A stretch of 64,000 nucleotides of DNA from Acuticoccus sp965213555. Lineage in GTDB: Bacteria; Pseudomonadota; Alphaproteobacteria; Rhizobiales; Amorphaceae. A program made the position numbers and the translations under genes. Shown here one piece after another: positions 8,888 through 20,869 of this stretch. Numbering within the stretch: the first letter of the stretch is position 1; every line of letters begins with the position of its first letter. The notes under the pieces were generated by a model. The model saw nothing but the letters and a program-made list of their open reading frames with translations, ran no database searches and was not told where the DNA came from. The DNA is taken from positions 3,224,001-3,288,000 of the forward strand of contig NZ_OZ243890.1 in NCBI RefSeq assembly GCF_965213555.1. Direction: 5' to 3'.

Positions 8888-10947
8888 GGCGAGGCGTCCA
8901 GGTCGCGGGTGAGGAGGAGGTGGCCGTTGGCGAGCGCCTCCACGCAGAAACCGTCGGTGACGACGGTGGTGGTTGCCGCCTCCACCACGAGCGCGGGACC
9001 GGGCACCCTCGCACCGACGCCGAGCGTGGCGCGATCGACCACGCGCGCCTCCGCGATCCCGTCCGTCTGCGGCAGGTAGAGCGAGCGCGGTCGGCGCCCC
9101 GCGCCCTCGCAGGCCCCCGGTGGGGTCGTCGCGAGCGACGGAGCGGGGGCGCTCAGCGCGAGCGACCAGGCGAGCGCCTCGACGGCGGCGCCGCCGATGG
9201 TCCGGGCGAACTGCGTGGCGTAGACGCCCTCGAAGGCCGCGCGCAGCGCGTCCGCGGTCAGCGGCTCGGGGACGGCGACGGCGACCTCGTGACCCTGGCC
9301 GACGTAGCGGCACGTGGCGGTCCGGCTGACGCTCAGCGGTGCGCCGAAGGCGGCTCCGGTGACGATGGGCCGGGCGAGCGCGTCGAGCTCGGCGTAGAGC
9401 GCGTCGACCTCGGCAGCGTCCAGGGCGTCGAGGCGCCGGGGGAGGCTGCGCACCACCTCGAAGGCGACCGGCGCGGCGAGGAAGCCGACGGCGGAGCCGA
9501 CGCCCGCGTGCGCCGGAACGATGATCCGCTCGATGCCGAGCTTGCCCGCGAGCCGCGCCGCATGCACCGGCGCCGCGCCGCCGAACGCCACCAGCGTTCG
9601 CGCGGCGACGTCGGCTCCGTGCTCGGCCGCGTGGACCCGCGCCGCGTTCGCCATCGTCTCGTCGACGACCTCCGACACCGCGACCGCCGTTGTCGTGATG
9701 TCGAGGCTTACGGGCGCGCCGAGCTGCTGGAGGGCTTCGCGCGCGGCGCCTGCGTCGAGCGTCAGCCAGCCGCCGGCGAAGTCGTCGGCGTCGAGCCGCC
9801 CGAGCACGAGGTCCGCGTCCGTCACCGTCGGCGCCGTGCCTCCGCGGCCGTAGGCGACGGGTCCGGGCTCCGACCCTGCGCTCTGCGGGCCGACGGCGAT
9901 CGACCCGAGGCCATCGACGCGAGCGATGGAGCCTCCGCCGGCGCCGATCTCGATCATCTCGATCACCGGGATGCGGATCGGCAGGCCCGAGCCCTTACGG
10001 AAGCGCGCGCGCCGATCGACCTCGAACACGCGGCCGGTGGCGGGGGCGCCGTCGTCGATGAGGCAGATCTTCGCCGTCGTCCCGCCCATGTCGAAGCCGA
10101 GCACGGCCGGCTCGCCGCACGCCCGGGCGACCTCGGCGGCAAGGATCGCCCCGCCCGCGGGTCCCGACTCGATGAGCCGCACGGGATGGCGTCGCGCCGC
10201 GTCGACGGTGGTGAGCCCGCCGCCGGACGTCATCAGGAGCAGCGGCGCCGTGATCCCCGACGCTGCAAGACCGCGCTCCAGGCGCTCGAGGTAGCCCGCC
10301 ATCAGCGGCTGGACGTAGGCATTGACCACCGTGGTGGTGGCCCGCTCGTACTCCCGCGTCTCCGGCGAGACCTCGCTCGACAGGCTGACGGCGACCTCCG
10401 GCATCGCCTCCGCGAGGAGCCTGCCGACGCGCGCCTCGTGCGCCGGGAACGCGTAGGAGTGCAGGAACATCACCGCGACCGACGCGACGCTCGCGGCACG
10501 CAGCGTCGGGACCAGCGCAAGGACCGACGCCTCGTCCAGCGGGACGAGCACCGCGCCGTCCACCGCCACGCGCTCGGGCACGGTGAGCCGCAGCTCTCGC
10601 GGCACCAGGGGCGGCGTCTTCTCGATGGCGAGGTCGTACTGGTCGTAGCGGTCCTCGTAGCCGATGGCGAGCGTGTCGCGAAAACCCTCGGTGGTCACGA
10701 GTGCGGTCAGCGCTCCGGTCCGCTGGATGAGGGCGTTGGTCGCGAGCGTCGTGCCGTGCAGGACGAGGCCGACGTCTCCGGGCGACAGCCCGCGCTCGGC
10801 CAGCACCGTCGCCACCGCCGCGAGCGCGCCGTCCTCGGGCGCTGTGTGCGTCGTCAGGACCTTGGCGCCGTGCACCCTGCCGTCGCCCTGATCGAGCGCG
10901 ACGTCGGTGAACGTGCCGCCGATGTCGACCGCGACGCGAACGCCCAT
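8884..10947 (-). CDS. Hydantoinase/oxoprolinase family subunit A (ATP-binding)
   Basis: The 687-residue protein starts MGVRVAVDIGGTFTDVALD, the actin-like ATPase phosphate-binding motif of HyuA proteins. It has a second glycine-rich motif, GFDMGGTTAKICLI, in the middle, and the sequence EIGAGGGSIARVD typical of the family. It provides ATP-dependent activation of the substrate amide or ketone, which the B subunit then turns over. The ATG at 10947 is chosen because the DIGGT motif lies right at the N-terminus and GGGGGA precedes it. Translationally coupled to the B gene downstream. Whether the substrate is a hydantoin, oxoproline or a ketone is not decidable. Confidence 0.9.
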   Translation of the reverse strand: MGVRVAVDIGGTFTDVALDQGDGRVHGAKVLTTHTAPEDGALAAVATVLAERGLSPGDVGLVLHGTTLATNALIQRTGALTALVTTEGFRDTLAIGYEDRYDQYDLAIEKTPPLVPRELRLTVPERVAVDGAVLVPLDEASVLALVPTLRAASVASVAVMFLHSYAFPAHEARVGRLLAEAMPEVAVSLSSEVSPETREYERATTTVVNAYVQPLMAGYLERLERGLAASGITAPLLLMTSGGGLTTVDAARRHPVRLIESGPAGGAILAAEVARACGEPAVLGFDMGGTTAKICLIDDGAPATGRVFEVDRRARFRKGSGLPIRIPVIEMIEIGAGGGSIARVDGLGSIAVGPQSAGSEPGPVAYGRGGTAPTVTDADLVLGRLDADDFAGGWLTLDAGAAREALQQLGAPVSLDITTTAVAVSEVVDETMANAARVHAAEHGADVAARTLVAFGGAAPVHAARLAGKLGIERIIVPAHAGVGSAVGFLAAPVAFEVVRSLPRRLDALDAAEVDALYAELDALARPIVTGAAFGAPLSVSRTATCRYVGQGHEVAVAVPEPLTADALRAAFEGVYATQFARTIGGAAVEALAWSLALSAPAPSLATTPPGACEGAGRRPRSLYLPQTDGIAEARVVDRATLGVGARVPGPALVVEAATTTVVTDGFCVEALANGHLLLTRDLDASP

Positions 10948-11048
10948 CCGTCCCCCGCACCAAGTTACCGGAGCCACGGGTGCGGCAGACGTGCCGGTCC
11001 CGTCAAGGCGGCTTGCGTCCGCGCGGCCCGGCAACCCATAAGGCGAGG

Positions 11049-11723
11049 GTGCCCGTCCGCATCGCACCATCGATCCTGTCCGCCGACTTCGCGGCCTTCG
11101 GGGCGGAGTGCGAGGCCGTCGTGGCGGCCGGCGCGGACTGGGTGCACGTCGACGTCATGGACGGGCACTTCGTCCCCAACATCACGTTCGGACCGCAGCT
11201 CGTGCGCGCGATCCGGCCGCACGTGTCCGTGGTCCTCGACGTCCACCTGATGATCGCCCCGGTCGACCCCTACGTCGCCGCATTCGCGGACGCGGGGGCG
11301 GACATCATCCAGGCGCACGTCGAGGCCGGTCCGCACCTCCACCGGACGCTGCAGGCGATCCGCGCCGCCGGCTGCAAGGCGGGCGTCGCGCTCAACCCTG
11401 CGACGCCGGTCGAGGCGGTGGCGCACGTCCTCGACCTCATCGAGGTGGTCAACGTCATGACGGTGAACCCCGGCTTCGGCGGACAGGCGTTCCTCGCCTC
11501 GATGCTGCCGAAGATCGCGGCGCTTAGGACGATGATCGGCGACCGCGACGTGCGCCTCCAATGCGACGGGGGCGCCACGGTGGCGACTGCGCCGCAGATG
11601 GTGGCGGCGGGGGCCGACGTCCTCGTCGCGGGCTCGGCGGTGTTCTCCGGCGGTTCGCCGGACGCGCCGTCGACCTACGGGGCGAACATCACGGCGTTGC
11701 GCGAGGCGGCTGGCGCCGCGTGA
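11049..11723 (+). CDS. rpe: Ribulose-phosphate 3-epimerase
   Basis: A 224-residue TIM-barrel enzyme that interconverts ribulose 5-phosphate and xylulose 5-phosphate in the pentose phosphate or Calvin pathway. Diagnostic segments are IAPSILSADFAAFGAE, HVDVMDGHFVPNITFGP (metal-binding His and Asp), MTVNPGFGGQAF and the phosphate-binding CDGGAT near the C-terminus. The start is a GTG at 11049, preceded by AAGGCGAGG; the frame upstream has no family-like residues. It is divergent from the hydantoinase pair. Its stop overlaps the GTG of the mobA-like gene, so the two are cotranslated. Confidence 0.95.
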   Translation: MPVRIAPSILSADFAAFGAECEAVVAAGADWVHVDVMDGHFVPNITFGPQLVRAIRPHVSVVLDVHLMIAPVDPYVAAFADAGADIIQAHVEAGPHLHRTLQAIRAAGCKAGVALNPATPVEAVAHVLDLIEVVNVMTVNPGFGGQAFLASMLPKIAALRTMIGDRDVRLQCDGGATVATAPQMVAAGADVLVAGSAVFSGGSPDAPSTYGANITALREAAGAA

Positions 11724-12334
11724 GCGTGCCGGCGGTCATCCTCGCCGGTGGCCTCGCACGGCGCATGGGGGGAGGGGACAAGGGCCTCCTTGCGCTCGGT
11801 GGCCGCCCGGTGCTGGAGCACGTCATCCACCGCCTCCCGCCTCAGGTCGCGGGGCTGGCGATCAACGCCAACGGCGATCCCAAGCGCTTCGCCGTGTTCG
11901 GGCTGCCCGTCCTCGCCGATCCCGTCGAGGGGCGGCCTGGGCCGCTCGCAGGCATCCTCGCCGCAATGGAGTGGGCGGCGGAGCGGGGCGCCGACCGCGT
12001 GCTGACGGTCGCCGCGGACACGCCGTTCCTCCCCACCGACCTCGTCGCTCGGCTCGTGCAGGCGCACTCCGAGCGCCAATCGGACATCACCCTTGCCGCA
12101 ACGGTTCAGGGCGACGCCATCGTGCGCCATCCGACCATCGGCATCCACCGCACCGCGCTGCGTGCCGAACTGCGCGCCGCCCTGGCTCGGGGGACGCGCC
12201 GCGTCACCGATTGGACCGACGCGCAAGGGGCGAGCGTCGTGCTGTTCGACGAGCCCGGTGCGTTCTTCAACATCAACACCCCGCAGGACCTTGCGACCGC
12301 GCAGGCCATGCTCGCAGTCACTGCGATGCCATGA
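11720..12334 (+). CDS. mobA: Molybdenum cofactor guanylyltransferase
   Basis: A 204-residue nucleotidyltransferase that attaches GMP to molybdopterin to make the MGD cofactor. The N-terminal ILAGGLARRMGGGDKGLLALGG is the family's GTP-binding loop. DPVEGRPGPLAGILAAMEWA and VAADTPFLP follow in the expected order, with the metal-binding Asp in the latter. The C-terminal FFNINTPQDLATAQ is also standard. The start is a GTG whose TGA overlap (GTGA) couples it to rpe. No other molybdenum cofactor gene is adjacent. Confidence 0.93.
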   Translation: MSVPAVILAGGLARRMGGGDKGLLALGGRPVLEHVIHRLPPQVAGLAINANGDPKRFAVFGLPVLADPVEGRPGPLAGILAAMEWAAERGADRVLTVAADTPFLPTDLVARLVQAHSERQSDITLAATVQGDAIVRHPTIGIHRTALRAELRAALARGTRRVTDWTDAQGASVVLFDEPGAFFNINTPQDLATAQAMLAVTAMP

Positions 12335-12343
12335 CGTTGGGGC

Positions 12344-12802
12344 TCAGGGTCGAGGCGCGGCGTTGGGGCAGCGCTCCGGCTTGAGGTCGAGCAGCGGGGT
12401 TCCGTCCAGGCAGTCGAGCCCGCGTACGTGCAGCGTCGTGCCCTCGCGAGCGAGGACGTGGACCTTGGCGAGTGCGATGGGGTTCGGCCGCACCGGCGAG
12501 CGCAGGGCGAACGTGCCGAGCGATGCGCGTGCTCCGCGCGGCCGCTGCAGGACGAGGTCACGCCGCGCCTCGTGCATGTAGTAGAGCGCGAGGAGGCCGC
12601 ACGGCGGCTCGATGCCGGTCAGCGCTTCCGCCCAGCGCCCGTCGAGCTCGATGCGGCAAACGGGACCGTTCACCGGATCGCCCTGCTTCGGGCAGTCCGC
12701 CCGCGAGGTCCACGGCGTGCGGATCACCCCGATGAAGTAGACCCCGGCGTCGACGCGCTCCGGAAGGGCCACCGCCGCCTCGTCCTCCCGCACCTCGACC
12801 AT
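12344..12802 (-). CDS. trmO: tRNA (N6-threonylcarbamoyladenosine37-N6)-methyltransferase, TrmO/YaeB type
   Basis: The 152-residue protein has the small TrmO (TsaA/YaeB) fold signature: GVIRTPWTSRADCPKQGD near the N-terminus, CRIELDGRWAEAL, and RSPVRPNPIALAKVHVL followed by GLDCLDGTPLLDLKP. These proteins use S-adenosylmethionine to methylate the t6A base next to the anticodon of some threonine tRNAs. A very good ribosome site (GGGAGG) lies upstream of the ATG at 12802. It converges with mobA. Some short alphaproteobacterial members differ from E. coli TrmO in length, so the exact substrate base is inferred from the family. Confidence 0.85.
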   Translation of the reverse strand: MVEVREDEAAVALPERVDAGVYFIGVIRTPWTSRADCPKQGDPVNGPVCRIELDGRWAEALTGIEPPCGLLALYYMHEARRDLVLQRPRGARASLGTFALRSPVRPNPIALAKVHVLAREGTTLHVRGLDCLDGTPLLDLKPERCPNAAPRP

Positions 12803-12863
12803 GCGGCACCTCCCTCGTGCGATGGAGGATCGCTAGCATGGGACGACCCCACCTCCCACCGCC

Positions 12864-16286
<3,423 letters not shown>

Positions 16287-16336
16287 CGCCTGCCCCTTCG
16301 TGGTCGGTCCACCAACATCCTACGCGGCGCTTGCGT

Positions 16337-16552
16337 CTAGACGGTGCTCTGGAACGCCCCCATCCACAGGCAGAGCGCGCACACGAACGCCGCGCACGAG
16401 GCGAAGGCGCCGCAGTCCCTAAGGACCGGCCCGACCGGAGGCCGGCCCCAGCGTCGAGCGCCGTCGCAGGCCCGCGTCATGATCGTCGAGCGCAGCGCTC
16501 TCGCCGTGAGGTGCCACCCATCGAGTGTATCGGACCAGGATTCACCGAACAT
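16337..16552 (-). CDS. Small single-pass membrane protein of unknown function, upstream of dnaE
   Basis: A 71-residue ORF (MFGESWSDTLDGWHLTARAL...). The first 45 residues are polar and arginine-rich. The C-terminal third, AFASCAAFVCALCLWMGAF, is one plausible transmembrane helix. The ATG is preceded by AAGGGAGGT, the strongest ribosome site in this area, six bases from the start. A perfect 15-bp palindrome with a LexA-like half-site spacing lies about 37 bp further upstream. I do not recognise the family. Small single-pass inner-membrane proteins of similar size act as damage-induced division inhibitors in Caulobacter; any such role here is speculation. Confidence 0.55.
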   Translation of the reverse strand: MFGESWSDTLDGWHLTARALRSTIMTRACDGARRWGRPPVGPVLRDCGAFASCAAFVCALCLWMGAFQSTV

Positions 16553-16610
16553 GCCTGTACCTCCCTTGTTCTAGTCCGGACGGTATTGGAATGTTCCGCG
16601 AACATCAAGC
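16553..16610 (-). promoter_or_regulatory. Candidate promoter with LexA-like operator for the small ORF
   Basis: On the minus strand the sequence ATGTTCGCGGAACAT (16591-16605) is a perfect palindrome. It overlaps GTTC-N7-ATTC (16603-16589), one mismatch from the alphaproteobacterial SOS box GTTC-N7-GTTC. TTGATG (16609-16604) could serve as a -35 element; a -10 element about 17 bp further is weak (TACCGT). The operator would lie between the two, as expected for a repressor. Repressor identity is inferred from the motif only. Confidence 0.4.
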
Positions 16611-16632
16611 GGCGGTGAACCGAGCGCGGCGT

Positions 16633-17319
16633 TCAGCCGGCGTGGGGAACCACGCGGCCCTCGCTGAGCGTCACCGTGCGGTCGAGCTGGCGGGCCAGCG
16701 CGAGGTTGTGGGTGGCGACGAGCGCGGCGAGCCCTGTGTCCCGGCTCAGCGCGACGAACGCGTCGCGCACGGTGGCGGCCGTCGCCTCGTCGAGGTTGCC
16801 CGTGGGCTCATCAGCGAGGACGACGCGAGGGCGGTTCGCGACTGCGCGGGCGATGGCGACGCGCTGACGCTCGCCGCCCGACAGCTCGCCCGGCCGGTGC
16901 GTGCGCCGCCCGGCGAGGCCGAGGCGGTCGAGGAGCTCGTCCGCCCGCGCCGCCGCCTCGGCGGGCCGCGCGCCGGTGAGGCGGATCGGCAGCGCGACGT
17001 TCTCGCGCGCCGTGAAGTCGCCGAGCAGGTGATGGAACTGGTAGATGAAGCCGATCCGCTCGCGGCGAAGCAGCGTGCGCTCCTTCTCCGGCAGGCCCGT
17101 GGCATCGGTTCCGTCGAGGAGCACCTTGCCGGCGTTCGGCCGCTCCAGGAGCCCCGCGATCTGCAGCAGCGTCGACTTGCCGGCGCCCGATGGGGCGACG
17201 AGGGCGACGAGCTCCCCCGCTGCGAGCGACAGGTCGGCGCCGGTGAGGACACGCACCTCGTCCGCCCCGTCGTTGAACGTGCGCACGATGCCCGACAGGG
17301 CGAGGGGGGCCGCGCTCAT
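16633..17319 (-). CDS. lolD: Lipoprotein-releasing ABC transporter ATPase
   Basis: The 228-residue ABC ATPase has Walker A APSGAGKSTLLQ, signature LSGGERQRVAIARA and Walker B VVLADEPTGNLDEATA. The last segment is characteristic of the LolD/MacB subgroup. With the LolC/E permease it extracts lipoproteins from the inner membrane for transport to the outer membrane. Its ATG overlaps the stop of the permease gene (ATGA), and the upstream proS gene is coupled the same way, giving a three-gene operon. Confidence 0.93.
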   Translation of the reverse strand: MSAAPLALSGIVRTFNDGADEVRVLTGADLSLAAGELVALVAPSGAGKSTLLQIAGLLERPNAGKVLLDGTDATGLPEKERTLLRRERIGFIYQFHHLLGDFTARENVALPIRLTGARPAEAAARADELLDRLGLAGRRTHRPGELSGGERQRVAIARAVANRPRVVLADEPTGNLDEATAATVRDAFVALSRDTGLAALVATHNLALARQLDRTVTLSEGRVVPHAG

Positions 17320-18563
17320 TCGGACTTCAGCGCCACCACGGGGTCGGTAGCCGCCGCCTTCCAGGCCGGCGGGATGGTCGCGATGAGCGCCAGCACCAAC
17401 GAGATGACGACGACCATGAGGGTCTGCGTGGAGGAGAGGTCGGACGGGATCTGCGTCAGGTAGTAGAGCTCGGGCGGGAACAGCTCGACGTCGAACAGCC
17501 CGGTGATCCCGCGGCGGATGGCGTCGATGTTGACCGCGATGAGCGTGCCGAGCGCGAGGCCGATCAGCGTGCCGCCGACGCCGATGGTGAGGCCCACCAT
17601 CAGGAAGACGCGCAGCACCGTGCCTCGCGTCGCGCCGATGGTCCGCATGATGGCGATGTCCGGCGTCTTCTCGTTCACCAGCATCGTCATCGACGAGATG
17701 ACGTTCATCGACGCCACGAGAACAATGAGTGTCAGGATGATGAACATGACGTTCCGCTCCACCGTCAGCGCGGTGTAGTAGGCGCGGTTGTGCTGACGCC
17801 AGTCGGACAGGTAGAGCGGCACGTCCGAGGTCGCGGCGATCTCCTCCTTCAGCGCATCCATGTCGTCGGGGCTGTCGGCGAACACCTCGATGCCGGTCGC
17901 TCGCCCCTCCATGTTGAGGAAGAGCTGCGCGTCGGCGATGGGCAGGTACGCCATGGTCGAGTCGAGCTGCGACATGCCGACGTCGAAGATCGCCGCCACC
18001 GGGTAGTTGTCGACCTGCGGTGTGACCCCAAACGGGGTGACGGGCCCGTCCTGGGTCATCACCGTGACCGCGTCACCGATCGTGACGCCGAGCGCCCGCG
18101 CGAGACCCGCTCCGACGACGAGCCCGCGATCCTCGCCGAAGTCGTCGGCGGACCCGGCGACGATGTGGTCGTCGATGATCTCGGTGCGGTCGAAGTCCTC
18201 CGGCGAGATGCCGCGCAGCAGGATCCCGGACGAGCCCGCCGCGCCCGAGGCGAACGCCTGGCCCAGGACGTAGGGCACGGCGCGCTCGACGCGCTCGACG
18301 CCCTCGAGGCGATCGGCGAGGTCGTCATAGCCCGGCATGCCGTCGGCGGCCTGCACGACCACGTGGCCGGAGACGCCGAGGATGCGGTCGAACAGCTCGA
18401 CGCGGAAGCCGTTCATCACGCTCATGACGATGATGAGCGCGGCGACGCCGAGCACGATGCCGGTGATGGACAGGGTCGACACCACCGAGATCGACCGCTC
18501 GCGGCGACGCGCCCTGAGGTAGCGCCGCGCGATCTGCCACTCGAGCGCGCCGAAGGGGGTCAC
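17316..18563 (-). CDS. lolC: Lipoprotein-releasing ABC transporter permease, LolC/LolE family
   Basis: The 415-residue membrane protein has one N-terminal transmembrane helix, a long periplasmic MacB-type domain, and three C-terminal helices (LTLIVLVASMNVISSMTM, VFLMVGLTIGVGGTLIG, and the end region near LVLALIATIPPAWKA). ARRYLRARRRERSISVVS at the start is typical of the family. Many alphaproteobacteria carry a single gene that serves both C and E roles, so the symbol is approximate. The start is a GTG overlapping the proS stop (GTGA), and its own stop overlaps lolD. Confidence 0.92.
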   Translation of the reverse strand: MTPFGALEWQIARRYLRARRRERSISVVSTLSITGIVLGVAALIIVMSVMNGFRVELFDRILGVSGHVVVQAADGMPGYDDLADRLEGVERVERAVPYVLGQAFASGAAGSSGILLRGISPEDFDRTEIIDDHIVAGSADDFGEDRGLVVGAGLARALGVTIGDAVTVMTQDGPVTPFGVTPQVDNYPVAAIFDVGMSQLDSTMAYLPIADAQLFLNMEGRATGIEVFADSPDDMDALKEEIAATSDVPLYLSDWRQHNRAYYTALTVERNVMFIILTLIVLVASMNVISSMTMLVNEKTPDIAIMRTIGATRGTVLRVFLMVGLTIGVGGTLIGLALGTLIAVNIDAIRRGITGLFDVELFPPELYYLTQIPSDLSSTQTLMVVVISLVLALIATIPPAWKAAATDPVVALKSE

Positions 18564-19900
18564 GCGGCGACCCTTGCGGCCCGCGGCACGGCGAGGTGAT
18601 CGGCCACGGCTCCCTCGGGCATCGTCTCCCGCGCCCCGGTGGCGCGACGCTTGACCTCGACGGTGCCGTCCGCCGCGCCGCGCGGGCCGACGATGACCTG
18701 CCAGGGCAGGCCGATGAGGTCCATCGCGGCGAACTTCGCGCCCGGCCGCTGGTCGGTGTCCTCGACGAGGACGGCGCGACCGGAGGCGATCAGCGCACGC
18801 TCGACGCGTTCGGCCATCGCGTCGGTCGCCGCGTCGCCGGGCTTCAGGTTGATCAGCGCCACGTCGTAGGGGGCGACGGCGTCCGGCCAGATGATGCCGG
18901 CCTCGTCGTGGGACGCCTCGATGACCGCGCCGACGAGCCGCGAGACGCCGATGCCGTACGAGCCCATGTGCACCGGCGCCTCGGTGCCATCCGGCCCGGT
19001 GACGACCGCTCCCATGGGCGCTGAGTACTTGGTGCCGAAGTAGAAGATGTGGCCGATCTCGATGCCGCGCGCCTCAAGCCGCTTGTCCTCGGGGATCGCC
19101 GCGAAGGCATGGGCGTCGTGCATGTCGTCGGTGGCCGCGTAGAGCGAGGTCCAGTCCTCGACGATGGGCGTGAGGTCCCCCGTGAAGTCCACGTCCTCCG
19201 GCGGGATCGGCTTCTCGAGGAGGTCCGCGTGACAGTAGACCGCGCTCTCGCCGGTGGAGGCGAGGATGACGAACTCGTGGGAGAGGTCGCCACCGATGGG
19301 GCCGGTCTCTGCCTTCATGGGGATCGCCGTGAGCCCCATGCGCGCGAACGTGCGCAGGTAGGCGACGAACATGCGCTGGTAGGCGCGGCGCGCCGCCTCC
19401 TGGTCGACGTCGAAGGAGTAGGCGTCCTTCATCAGGAACTCGCGCCCGCGCATGACGCCGAAGCGCGGCCGCACCTCGTCGCGGAACTTCCATTGGATGT
19501 GGTAGAGGTTCAACGGCAGCGACCGGTACGAGCGCACGTGGGTGCGGAAGATGTCGGTTACCATCTCCTCGTTGGTCGGCCCGTACAGCATGTCGCGTTC
19601 GTGGCGGTCGGTGATGCGCAGCATCTCCTGACCGTACGCATCGTAGCGGCCCGACTCGCGCCACAGGTCCGCCGGCTGGATGGTCGGCATCAGGATCTCC
19701 TGCGCGCCCGACCGGCTCTGCTCCTCGCGCACGATCGCCTCGATCCGCGACAGCACGCGCAGCCCCAGGGGCAGCCAGGAATAGATACCAGCCGACTGCT
19801 GGCGGATCATCCCGGCACGCAGCATCAGCCGGTGGGAGACGATCTCCGCCTCCTTGGGCGTCTCCTTGAGGAGGGGCAGGAAGGTGCGGGAGAGGCGCAT
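18560..19900 (-). CDS. proS: Proline--tRNA ligase (short alphaproteobacterial form)
   Basis: The 446-residue class II aminoacyl-tRNA synthetase lacks the large editing insertion of the E. coli enzyme, as usual in Alphaproteobacteria. Motif 1 lies around GIYSWLPLGLRVLSRIEAIVREEQ. Motif 2, FRDEVRPRFGVMRGREFLMKDAYSFD, and motif 3, GSYGIGVSRLVGAVIE, are clear. The anticodon-binding domain fills the C-terminus (LINLKPGD to PWQVIVGPRG). It is the first gene of the proS-lolC-lolD operon. The ribosome site before the ATG is weak. Confidence 0.96.
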   Translation of the reverse strand: MRLSRTFLPLLKETPKEAEIVSHRLMLRAGMIRQQSAGIYSWLPLGLRVLSRIEAIVREEQSRSGAQEILMPTIQPADLWRESGRYDAYGQEMLRITDRHERDMLYGPTNEEMVTDIFRTHVRSYRSLPLNLYHIQWKFRDEVRPRFGVMRGREFLMKDAYSFDVDQEAARRAYQRMFVAYLRTFARMGLTAIPMKAETGPIGGDLSHEFVILASTGESAVYCHADLLEKPIPPEDVDFTGDLTPIVEDWTSLYAATDDMHDAHAFAAIPEDKRLEARGIEIGHIFYFGTKYSAPMGAVVTGPDGTEAPVHMGSYGIGVSRLVGAVIEASHDEAGIIWPDAVAPYDVALINLKPGDAATDAMAERVERALIASGRAVLVEDTDQRPGAKFAAMDLIGLPWQVIVGPRGAADGTVEVKRRATGARETMPEGAVADHLAVPRAARVAA

Positions 19901-20288
19901 CGTCGGCTCGCGGGCAGGGGGTGTCCGTGTGTGGCCGGTTCGGCCAATGCGGTCAATCGGACCGGTTGTGCCGCCCCCAAGGCGCTGGATCGGCGTGCGC
20001 GACGCGCCGACGGCAACGGGCCAGAACGCACCGTTGCCGTTAAAGGGATGTCATGCAAGTTCCATAAGCGGCGCAGGAATGCGCTCGTTCGGATGCGGGC
20101 TTCAGCACACTGGCTCGCGGCACAGGCGGGACAACCCATGGCACGACTTAAAGGGGTCTTGTCCGGCGACGTGAGCGAGACGAGCGTCGTCCTGTAGGCG
20201 CGCAGCGACGCCCTTGGCACCGTGACCTCCCCCTGTTCGAGGGCGGCGCGGTCACACAGCCAATGTTGCGCATCGTTCGCGCTAGCGG
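19901..20288. other. Intergenic stretch upstream of proS, no gene recognised
   Basis: About 390 bp between the proS start and the first small minus-strand ORF. I see no tRNA, no convincing coding frame and no clear terminator. It must hold the proS promoter, but no good -35/-10 pair stands out. Confidence 0.4.
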
Positions 20289-20561
20289 CTACCCGGATAG
20301 GCTCGGTGTCGCGTCAAGAAAGGCAGGGCGAGCGAAGACCGCTTCGATCACAGCAATTAGCGGAAGTTCCAGGATGGCGGGAAGATCGATTGCGACCAGC
20401 TGGTTCTCACCGTCTGGTTGCCGAACGGATGCTTCCGCAGCACCGGAAAGAAGGACGCCTAGAATTCTGGCGATCACTTCATTAGCGACGCTGGGGCCGT
20501 AGTCGGCCAGCGCGTACCGCAGTTCTGCTTCCAGAACCCCGAGCCGATTAATGCAATCCAT
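20289..20561 (-). CDS. Hypothetical small acidic protein
   Basis: A 90-residue ORF starting MDCINRLGVLEAELRYALADYG. Its composition is protein-like, with regular hydrophobic spacing (ANEVIARILGVLL, AILELPLIAVIEAVFA) suggesting two or three amphipathic helices. The ATG at 20561 is preferred over an in-frame TTG at 20567. The ribosome site is weak. Codon use is less GC-biased than in neighbouring genes, and the following 150 bp are AT-rich, hinting at acquisition from elsewhere. I do not recognise the family. It is next to a second small ORF and an IS remnant. Confidence 0.45.
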   Translation of the reverse strand: MDCINRLGVLEAELRYALADYGPSVANEVIARILGVLLSGAAEASVRQPDGENQLVAIDLPAILELPLIAVIEAVFARPAFLDATPSLSG

Positions 20562-20710
20562 AGCCAACCCTGCCTGCCCCCGAAATGTGGCGGAAATGAG
20601 GACTTCCCGCGGCGTGGCGGTGTCTACATCCCTAATCCCTAAATTGCAAGTACTGGGTTTTGCTCGGGCTTTGCCGAAAGTAGATCGTACAGGCTTGTCG
20701 CAACCTTAGT

Positions 20711-20869
20711 TCAAATTTTTCTGCCCCGTTCTGCGCGCACGTCGTCCCGCAGCTTGAGTAGCGTTTGTGCAAGCGCGGCCTTGTCCAGCTCCTCAGCCAA
20801 GCTGGCGGCCGTGTGGAGCGTAGCCTCCAGCAAAACGAGCTTCTCATCGCTGGTTGGCGTCTTTGACAT
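20711..20869 (-). CDS. Hypothetical 52-residue protein
   Basis: A short ORF reading MSKTPTSDEKLVLLEATLHT and then AASLAEELDKAALAQTLLKL before a charged end. It looks like one long amphipathic helix, as in small regulatory or plasmid/phage-accessory proteins. GGGGACGG lies a few bases before the ATG. The gene is in an AT-richer patch, transcribed in the same direction as the 90-residue ORF downstream. No family recognised; small size makes chance possible. Confidence 0.4.
   Translation of the reverse strand: MSKTPTSDEKLVLLEATLHTAASLAEELDKAALAQTLLKLRDDVRAERGRKI

Noticed and set aside
8920..11250. A 776-codon plus-strand open frame opposite the hydantoinase A subunit
   Set aside because: Same antisense artefact; the minus-strand gene has clear ATPase motifs.
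20048..20197. A 49-codon plus-strand ORF upstream of proS (MSCKFHKRRRN...)
   Set aside because: Only weak AAAGGG before the ATG and composition like random high-GC sequence; no support from context.
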